From: Juglans regia
Taxonomy: Eukaryota; Streptophyta; Magnoliopsida; Fagales; Juglandaceae
Assembly (NCBI RefSeq): GCF_001411555.2
Contig: NW_023361891.1
Coordinates: 78,764-142,763 of the forward strand
Direction: 5' to 3'
DNA: 64,000 nt
The notes under the pieces were generated by a model that saw only the letters and a list, made by a program, of their open reading frames with translations, was not told where the DNA came from and made no database searches. A program made the position numbers and the translations under genes. Below are positions 56,622 to 64,000 of this stretch, piece by piece (the stretch's first letter is position 1; each line of letters starts with the position of its first letter).

Positions 56622-58849
56622 CTTTTGGGCCCCCTCTCTTTCTTGCTTCGTATGGATAAATTAATGAGGGGCACATTTGCACACAAAGCAGAGCCTTTAC
56701 AATGCTGTTCAATGGATTTGTTCCCAAAACAGGACGTTTAAAAAATAATAGAAAAAGAAAAGTTAAATTTTCATGTGGAGGAAGTTGGCTAAGGAAGCCA
56801 CGGCTAAGAAACAGAAATGAAGGAGAAGAAATGAATAACCTCCATGTAGAGATTTGTACGCAATAATTGTCATATTATATTGGACATAGGCTTTTTATAA
56901 AAGGAAGGGAAAAGAGACTGAGATGAAATACAAATACAAACTTAACTGTTCATTGCCACGAGGACCGCCAGAACAGGATGCCAAAACCTCCTCACTGATT
57001 ATCTGGGAAGCAGTACCACGAGCAATAGACTGCAGAAGGATTGATTAAAAAATGTAAAAGACAATTCTGGACCAGCAACTTCATAATATTATCCTCGACA
57101 AAACTTTGATAGAAACAGGCAAGAACTAAAACATTTGAGAAAATGAAGACTCGACTCCCAAGGACACTGTTGCACCAGGACAGGTCTCCTGGGTCAAAAA
57201 GAAAATGTATAAAATCTAAATCTGTTTTAGTCAGATATGTATCTTATCATTTTTGTTGGTGAAACTAGAACCTAATTCCACCCCCCACCCATTGCCAACT
57301 GTGTCAGATACATCCCACACCAAAAGGTGCTCGGGTGGTATCCGTGGGCTGGAAATATCTAGATTCCAGGAATATACAGCATATGACCATCTCAAAAGAA
57401 TCTATAGAAGCATTAAGATATATGAAAGTCACAACTTATAAAAAACAAAAAAAAAAAAAGATATATGAACATCACATACAAGAAGGATTCTCGAGATCTC
57501 CCCCGTAATTGATTCCACGTTAGATTCAGACAATCTATTCAGAAGACCTGTGGCAAATTAAGGATTTGAAACTTAGAAAGCAAGTAGCAGTTCAGCATAA
57601 AGGGCAGGGCACAAAAGGCCTTGTTATACTTAAACACAAATTTCACACCTCGTATATGTCTGCGTATTTGGAGATACTGTTCTGATTCCTTTTGTGAACA
57701 AGCTCTTGAATGAGGAGCAACATATTTTCCATCTCCCTTACCCGCAGGTGCCTTGCCAGGAACTTCTTCCGACACCACTTCTGCAGCACAAGACACAACT
57801 GGCTTGGATGCACTAACATTTGTATCACCCACCACATCACCATTTTTTCCTTGCTCTAACAACTTTCCTTTCCGACGCTTCTTCCTCAAAGGCGCATCAG
57901 CAGGAACATCTTCCGACATTAATGCATCACATGTTTCAATGGATTTAGAAGATCTAACACTAGGGTCACCTAAAATGTCACTTTCTGGCCCTTCTTCCAA
58001 CAACTTTTTCTTCTTAAGTTTCTTACTTTTAGAGCTCTTGTCAGGAAATCCCTCAGCAATTGGGAGTTCTTCCCCTAAAGAATCAATAATAGATGGGAAC
58101 CCTTCAAATAACAAATTGACATCATCATCCTCTCCTCTCAATTTTCCACTCTTCACCTTTAGTTTCTTTGCAAGTTTCCTTTCCAGTTCCAAATCCTCCT
58201 CTGCAGATGCAGCAGCACTCTGCATCCCCATCTCAAGATACTCTTCAAACTTTGTCTTTTTCAAATTTCCTTTAGAACCCTTCTTTCTTTCCACCACCTT
58301 TGATGAACTAGAACCATTAAGTCCCACAGACAGTGGCTTGTTAGAAGTCTCTGAATTCTGATGTCTCTCAGGCTTACCCTTTGATTGTAAAATTTCTTTC
58401 TCCTGTACATTTTGTTCTAACAAATTATTCAATTTGCTCACTTTTTTTGAGTTTGAATTCCCAGGTTTTTTCCGAAGATTTCGATATTCCTGTTAGCATG
58501 AAATTCACATTATACAAAAGAATAACCAAAAAACAAATTTCCCGAGTCCAAAAGAAAAAATAAAAAATACAACTTGCTTAAAAGAAAATAACAAAAACTT
58601 AAAATTTATTTTACCTGATGTTGGAGCCAAGCTTGATGCTTTTGCGCTTTCTTTCCAAATCGTGCTTCTTTTCGCTTTTCTCGGCGTGATTTCTCTTCTG
58701 AATTTTTTTCTTTAACTGATTAAACCAAAAAAATAAAAGATTTAAGATGTCTTTGTATCTAAAACCAAAGGAAGGTTGAAATTCAAATCAAACTTAATGA
58801 TCTGAATTATAAGCCTAAAAAAAATTTAAAAAAAATAAAAGATGCTCAC

Positions 58850-58886
58850 CCATGCCTCCCGATTAAGCTTCCCAAACTTAATGAAC
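58850..58886 (-). other. 5' exon carrying the NOM1-like start codon
   Basis: A TTGGCAG acceptor lies before TTCATTAAG, and the exon ends ATGG before GTGAGC. The ATG (58853-58851) joins in phase to the exon at 58715 as Met-Val-Lys-Glu. Stops lie upstream in this frame, so the exon is mostly 5' UTR and another leader exon is expected further up. A candidate ends at a GTAAGTAAC donor at about 60189. Confidence 0.5.
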
Positions 58887-58936
58887 TGCCAAGAAAAATA
58901 CAAACATGTTACATGAACATCCCAACCCAAGACGGA

Positions 58937-59150
58937 TAGAGTTCCTACTGTCTAGTTTGTTTTTAGAGATGAGATGAAATGAGATGAGATTAAAATTAAA
59001 AAATTAAATAAAATATTATTAGAGTATATTTTTTAATATTATTTTTATTTTGAGATTTAAAAAAGTTAAATTGTTTATTTTATTTTGTATTAGAAGTTGA
59101 AAAAATTGTAATAATTAGATGAGATGAGATGAGATGTTTTCAAAGTCCAA
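58937..59150. mobile_element. MITE of the AAACTCATCTCAACTC family (reverse copy)
   Basis: It has TAGAGATGAGATGAAATGAG at one end and AGATGAGATGAGATGAGATG at the other, with a TATTTTTTAATATTATT centre. This is the reverse complement of the arrangement at 43942-44133. It lies in the 5' UTR intron of the NOM1-like gene. Confidence 0.7.
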
Positions 59151-59319
59151 GATAATTTCCCCCATTTACAAAACTTCAAATGCAAGATATCCAAAATAAT
59201 TTTCAACGCCTGAAAGTCCCATTAGTTCAACCAGAATTCAGAGCATATATCAAGTAGAATAACAGCATAACCAAATGGTGCAAACACAACTAACCAAAAA
59301 TTACATTTACAACTAGAAG

Positions 59320-60110
59320 TAGGAGTGTGCAAGGTTATCTGTCTGGACCAAAAAACCCGACCCGACGGAACGATTTTAGTCGGACCAGACTGATCACCTT
59401 TCCGGTCGGTCTCAGTCTTGAAAATTCCAATTTTTCGATTTTCAGTTTGGTCTCGGAGTAGACTTTTTTCACCCCCGACCGACTGAACTAAATATATATG
59501 TTTCAAAATAATTTTTTAAATAGTATTATATATAGTAGTATAACTTAATTATCTAATTTTCACCCAACCTTCGACCATGACCATGTAAATGTTATATATA
59601 CTATTAACTAATATGTTATTAATATTTAACCTATCAAAAAAAAAAACAATTAACTAATATATTATATGTTTAATCATAATATTATACATAATGATACATA
59701 TTCTAGTATCTATACCTAATTAAAACACTTAGGTACATTATCTGTAAGATACCTAAGTTGCAAGTATGAAGTATCCATAGACCATGACAAGTATTCACTA
59801 ACCATATATAAAATATTAAAATTTTAAGATAGGTCACTATCATAATTCATACACATACTATTAACTATTGAGTACTAAGTTAATAACTATTAACATCATT
59901 AATATATTAATGAGTTAGTTAGATAATCCATATTAAAAAACTCAATTAATTTTGATTTTACTATTTTATATAATTTTTATCTATTAATTTATTTGCCAAA
60001 AAAAAATATTTTTGATAGTTAATTTTGGTAAGTTGGGCCTTTAATAAAAACAAGGGACCATTTTGTACAAGCACAGCCCAAATGGACCGATCGGACTGAT
60101 AAAGGCTAAT
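59320..60110. mobile_element. hAT-type element fragment
   Basis: It starts TAGGAGTGTGCAAGG, followed by GTC(T/C)GG(A/T)CC-type words (GTCTGGACC, GTCGGACCAGAC, CGGTCGGTCTC). Near 60085-60100 it has GGACCGATCGGACTGA, the mirrored subterminal word. The right terminus was not found and no target duplication is visible. Confidence 0.55.
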
Positions 60111-60798
60111 AACCAATATATTGCAAGGCATATCGTCACCTATACATTTTGTTTATGTAAAATATCAAGGTATGATCATAGTTACTTACCTTGAACTTTA
60201 TGCAGTCAATCACATTCACATCAATAGGCACCTATACATAAGCATATTGTCACACCAACTTCTACTTTGAGTGCATCATTAATTTTAAAGACAAAAACTC
60301 CACCTAATGAGGCTATCCGTGAGTTTCAACCCGAAATAATTATCCAACTTATAAGCTCCAAAATTACCTTCCACGTTTTTGTCATCCAAACAAATATTCA
60401 TAATAATATATAATTGAATCCCAGAATAATTTCTCTTTTAAAACCAGGCAACCCATAACCATCAATCGAACCATATATACATCCAACTCGTAATATGCAT
60501 GTTATCCGCAACTCTAAATATGACTCATAGAGTCATATAGTTATTAAACTCATAGCACTTGTTTGATCCATATCACCTAACATGTTTTCCTCCTTAAACT
60601 AATTTGTCAAAACCCTCACAACATATTAACCTCAAATGTATCTGTCATGACCATATTAATCCATACATATAACCTAGTCCCGTGATCACAAATTCATTCA
60701 ACCCGTAGCCGTATTACTACTCCAACTTGTAACTTAAATAACATGTAGCATAAATATGGACCCGTCTCCTTAAATGCGTGAAAGAGAAAAACCCTTGT
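60111..60798. other. Upstream flank of the NOM1-like gene
   Basis: Unique AT-rich sequence. A minus-strand donor-like AAG|GTAAGTAAC at about 60189-60190 could end a 5' leader exon. No clear TATA box was identified. Confidence 0.35.
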
Positions 60799-62340
60799 TG
60801 TAACGCCCCTTCTTGTAGGTCAGGAATATTAATGATCTAAACTAGTTTTCTGTGATACTAACACTGCTCAAGTGTCTAAATCATACACAGTCTCTGGAAA
60901 TTTATTCTACTCCTGGCACTCCTGCTCTAAAATTCACGAAATCATCATCTAGAACATTAAAACATGAAATAGAGAAACAAACAAATGAATCAAAGACTCA
61001 GTAATAGCACATCATACTATAAACTTAACTTAGTTTAACATTAGGCTTAATTTTGAAAACTTACATACATCGTCACAATATGCACATAACATATAGATAA
61101 TTATTTAGCAACATATGCAGAATCAAACATAATCATGAAAATACATGTAATATGGATGCATGAATGACTGACTCCATGCATTTCCTATAATTCGTACATG
61201 ACTTATTCATCGTCTTTCACTTATTTCGTGGCCATCATAACATGTGTGCATTGGTCCAATTGTCGTTGACCATATATAACATATCATAACATAGAGTGAA
61301 CCACGTTTGGGTCTATGGCACCATATAATGTATCATAACATGTAGTGAAACACGTTTAGATCCGTGTTATCATATAGCAAATGGTGAACCACGCTTGAGT
61401 ATCATAACCTGTGGTGAAACATGCTTGGGTCTGTGTCACCTCAAAACATAATAGCTTACATGTGGTGGACTACGCTTGAGTCTGTGACTTGCACATCCAT
61501 CCATAACTTAAGGCTAATCTTATAGCTTACTTGTCATTCATGTGTTTTCTTATTAACTTTCATAAGGCATGTGAACATGTTTGACTTCGTGAAATTACAT
61601 GGCATGACATACCCTTGTGCATGGCATAAACATTAAACATGGCATATTAACATGAGTCTTACACAACATAGCATAGAATAGGCATGGCATACATGTGATT
61701 TTCATAACATTCTCATCCATCTAACAACAATCCATATCGGCATAGCATGTATAGCCTTATTCACAAGCTTATCATCATAATTCATCAAGGTTCGTGAAAA
61801 GGAGCTAACCTTGAATTGGCTCGTAGCATAGCGTAGGTAAACATCACATTTTTCATGCAAAATCATAATATTTACAGCACACATAAAGTTATGATCATGC
61901 TACTTACCTCTTAGCACTACTTCCACAATCTCACATCGTAGTTTGTGACCTATACGAGGTACTAGACGTTACTAAATTTCTAGAAAACGTTCCGTAACAT
62001 TCTAATTACTTAAAATCATACCATAGAGATATAATTAAATAAATATTCAGTTAACAACATAATAGTTTTATTAAAATCCAACCAAATAGACAACGGAAAT
62101 ATTAACTAAAATAATAGGCTTAATAGTATATTTTAATAATATACTTTAAATCCCCTAAATATTTTCTGTAAAAATAAGTCAATGGGCTCATATTTATTCA
62201 AATAAAACTGTGGCCTAACTTAAATTTCAGCTCAGCCCCACTTAAGGAAAACAACCCACTTAAAATCAATAAAACAGTTTCTGAAAAAATGCAACCTGCC
62301 CAACCCGCTTTAAAACATAATTCTAGTTAAGAATTAAACC
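60799..62340 (-). repeat. Long gypsy-type LTR, reverse orientation
   Basis: Read on the minus strand it ends GAAGGGGCGTTACA (plus-strand TGTAACGCCCC at 60799), like the GGGGGCATCACA end at 6478. Inside are CATG-rich repeats (61550-61720) and a tandem block with units such as GTGAACCACG(T/C)TTG(G/A)GT (61290-61470). The start, near 62340, is uncertain. No second LTR or coding region is nearby, so it may be a solo LTR. Confidence 0.55.
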
Positions 62341-62601
62341 CAACCCCAACAAGACTCAGCCTACTTTCGCCGTGCAATGCTCACCGAGAGAGAGAGATTT
62401 CAGACTAAGATAGATTTATTAATGTGCCACCAGTAACCTTGGCCATCAAGAATCAAAGTTGAAAATAAAAGATTGCACTTCTTTCTATCAACCTGGTCAT
62501 CATCCAGGTAATGCTCTAACCTCTAGAAGATAAAAACTTCCCAAAAGTGGGCATTCATAATTTATTTTCCCGTAACATTGAGAATTATCACAACTAATGG
62601 T
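62341..62601. other. No gene seen
   Basis: Short spacer with a GAGAGAGAGA word at 62386. Nothing else. Confidence 0.4.
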
Positions 62602-62874
62602 TCATGAAGCATACACTTCGTTCATTGCATCATCTAATGTATAAAATTTGATGATATAAGAAAAAATTATTTGTCCTCGTCTGGCCCTCTTCAGCTTTAA
62701 ATTTTGTAAAGATTTTGTAAATAAAGAAATCAAAGCCGGTCCTCTCATAATTTTGTAATCTTTAGTAATACTGAAAAGATTTGGAAAGACAATCTTAAGA
62801 GGAGAATCCCCACACCAAATGTCGCGCCAAACATGCCCACCACAGGGGATCTCTGCAATTGAGAAACAAGGCAT
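62602..62874 (-). pseudogene. LINE reverse-transcriptase C-terminal (zf-RVT-like) remnant
   Basis: The minus-strand reading includes GGHVWRDIWCGDSPLKIVFP and NLFSITKDYK. This is close to the (F)W.D.WCGD.PL...FP.LF.I..DK wording found after the reverse transcriptase domain of plant L1-type LINEs. The rest of the ORF is missing. It is an isolated, decayed fragment. Confidence 0.55.
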
Positions 62875-64000
62875 TTAGATGCAGATAGTAAGTGAAATGC
62901 TATAGTGGAAATAATGATAATTAAGAAGTGTTTCCTCTGTTATGACCCTTGTTGCAATAACATCTCTAGTGGTGTAGTCCCTACAATGCATTGTATCAGC
63001 CAAAACTGGCAGTAGCATTAAATTTAAATGGAAAATACCAGATGAATAAATTATTAGAACCAAAAATGAATGAAACTAGATTGTTAAGGCAGTGATTTCC
63101 TTTGCCTTAGATCAGAACCAAGGAGATGCTTCTAGAAGAGCCAGCTCAAATGCAAATCAGAAATGCAAGAATACTACACCTCAACATTTTTGTTATAAGG
63201 AATCTATCTTAGTCTGTTATAAAGAATCTATCTAGAGTTTTTTTGAAGTCCAGAACTTCTCAACCCAAGAAATGAAAATAAATATATATACCTAAAGAAA
63301 TGAAGGAAAACGATACCTCAAAAAACTTGCAAAAATTGAACTCATGAATACCAAAACATCTATTTGGACGTTTTTCTTATGAAGGTTCATTTATATCTAT
63401 ATATATAATCTTGCGAAACTAATATGTCTTCCAGTAAATGATTGATAAAAGAAGTATTCCACTGCATAAAAATTAAATGTTATGATTAGTAGGCTTAAGT
63501 TGTTCTTATATTTGTAAAACCGTCTCTTCATTCAATTTTACATACATGTTGAAAATGTCAAATTTACATGTTTGAAATAATAAACCCACTATTTTTTGTG
63601 AAGTTTGATCCAATTACACACCAATGCTCGCTTTTTTATTCCACATTAGAGCCTTTAAGTACAAATGTGTACACCCAATTCATTAGAAAACCACGTTGTA
63701 CATATGAAAAATAGAGTTTGGTCTTTAACAGCTAGGTTGAAGTATTGGAATTGATGCCAAGGTTTAACACCAATACAAAAGAACCTGAACAGAAAAAGTT
63801 AAAATTTTTATAAAGGACATCCTCAACAGAAAGACCGGAGGTTTTGATTTCTCTTATATGGGAATCCTACAATAGTAGTTATTAATATGTCATGGGTCAT
63901 GAATCTATGTTAAACAATGTGCCATAGTTAACATATTATGTCTTGTTCTGCAGTAGCAATATCATTCAAAAGATGATATAGAGGAAAGAAGTTTAATAAG
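62875..64000. other. No gene seen
   Basis: AT-rich sequence to the window edge. Only short shadow ORFs, and no conserved words or element ends. Confidence 0.5.

Larger units (their letters stand above)
48798..58853 (-). pseudogene. NOM1: Nucleolar MIF4G domain protein 1-like gene (NOM1/SGD1), with three apparent lesions
   Basis: Thirteen coding exons can be followed on the minus strand: 58850-58853, 58615-58715, 57649-58489, 57480-57547, 56947-57029, 55377-55476, 55204-55289, 54315-54397, 53778-53905, 53582-53683, 51825-52117, 51621-51745, 48798-49181. Phases agree, giving about 798 residues, near the plant family length. Order: basic N-terminus (SRREKRKEARFGKKAQKHQAW), Lys/Glu-rich linker, MIF4G domain (LLSYLYIFGVCSS, MLSKRLTEIDVSTILTTLQC) and MA3 domain (LLRLDLHGKQ, DREIMRVLVECCLQEKVFN, QLTPRRIMHFRMLFEAL). 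Family members act in the nucleolus in 40S subunit assembly. The acceptor of the 53582-53683 exon is AT instead of AG, one base is missing at 52099-52101 and two are extra at 51665-51668. Pseudogene is my preferred reading, but assembly error or rescue by another acceptor (52112) is possible. Confidence 0.7.

Noticed and set aside
57753..58361. 202-residue plus-strand ORF
   Set aside because: It is antisense to the large NOM1-like exon, which has clear family wording, splice sites and phase.

Overview
This is a repeat-rich stretch of a plant nuclear genome, most likely a woody eudicot. A Fagales tree is plausible, but I infer that only from the overall repeat content. It is AT-rich, most of it is decayed transposable elements, and only two host loci are recognisable: an intact single-exon AP2/ERF transcription factor (17131-17961, plus strand) and a 13-exon nucleolar MIF4G/MA3 protein gene (48798-58853, minus strand) that carries three apparent lesions. 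A small Dicer-like 2 fragment (37651-37936, minus strand) is a third piece of host-gene origin.

Layout. 1-6478: 3' end of a large LTR retrotransposon, with a terminal ORF, a polypurine tract and a putative LTR of about 6 kb. 6479-8849: reverse-oriented remnants of a related LTR and an AC/GT palindromic microsatellite. 8850-14220: a complete Ty3/gypsy chromovirus with 445-bp LTRs, a perfect TTACT target duplication, a tRNA-Met primer site and a gag-pol-chromodomain frame full of stops. 14221-17000: no gene, one MITE. 17131-17961: the RAP2-11/ERN1-type ERF gene. 18085-21640: a tandem duplication, a truncated gypsy LTR+gag and a reverse gypsy LTR. 21648-25977: a hAT transposon with a broken BED-finger transposase and an inserted piece of SIRE-type LTR. 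25978-32333: a SIRE/Maximus-like copia element that retains gag, the env-position ORF and the 3' LTR but has no pol. 33581-34001: a copia LTR and primer site.

34362-42436 holds a duplicated repeat unit. Two copies of a short repeat and two reverse copies of an endogenous caulimovirid-like region (one interrupted by a 1.48-kb insertion) flank a hAT end and the DCL2 fragment. 42810-43228 is a hAT MITE and 44224-48378 a 4.2-kb transposase-less hAT element, each with a perfect 8-bp target duplication. 48798-58886 is the NOM1/SGD1-like gene, whose introns contain SINEs, a 74-bp LINE tail with a 12-bp target duplication, an LTR fragment and a GC-rich block. 58937-62874 holds a MITE, a hAT fragment, a reverse long LTR and a LINE remnant. 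I see nothing interpretable from 62875 to 64000.

The two host genes are unrelated in function: one is a DNA-binding regulator, the other a predicted nucleolar ribosome-biogenesis factor. The rest records nested transposition. I found no clear undescribed system. The points most worth checking are the status of the NOM1-like gene, the DCL2 fragment beside viral-like repeats, and the hAT elements carrying foreign repeats.
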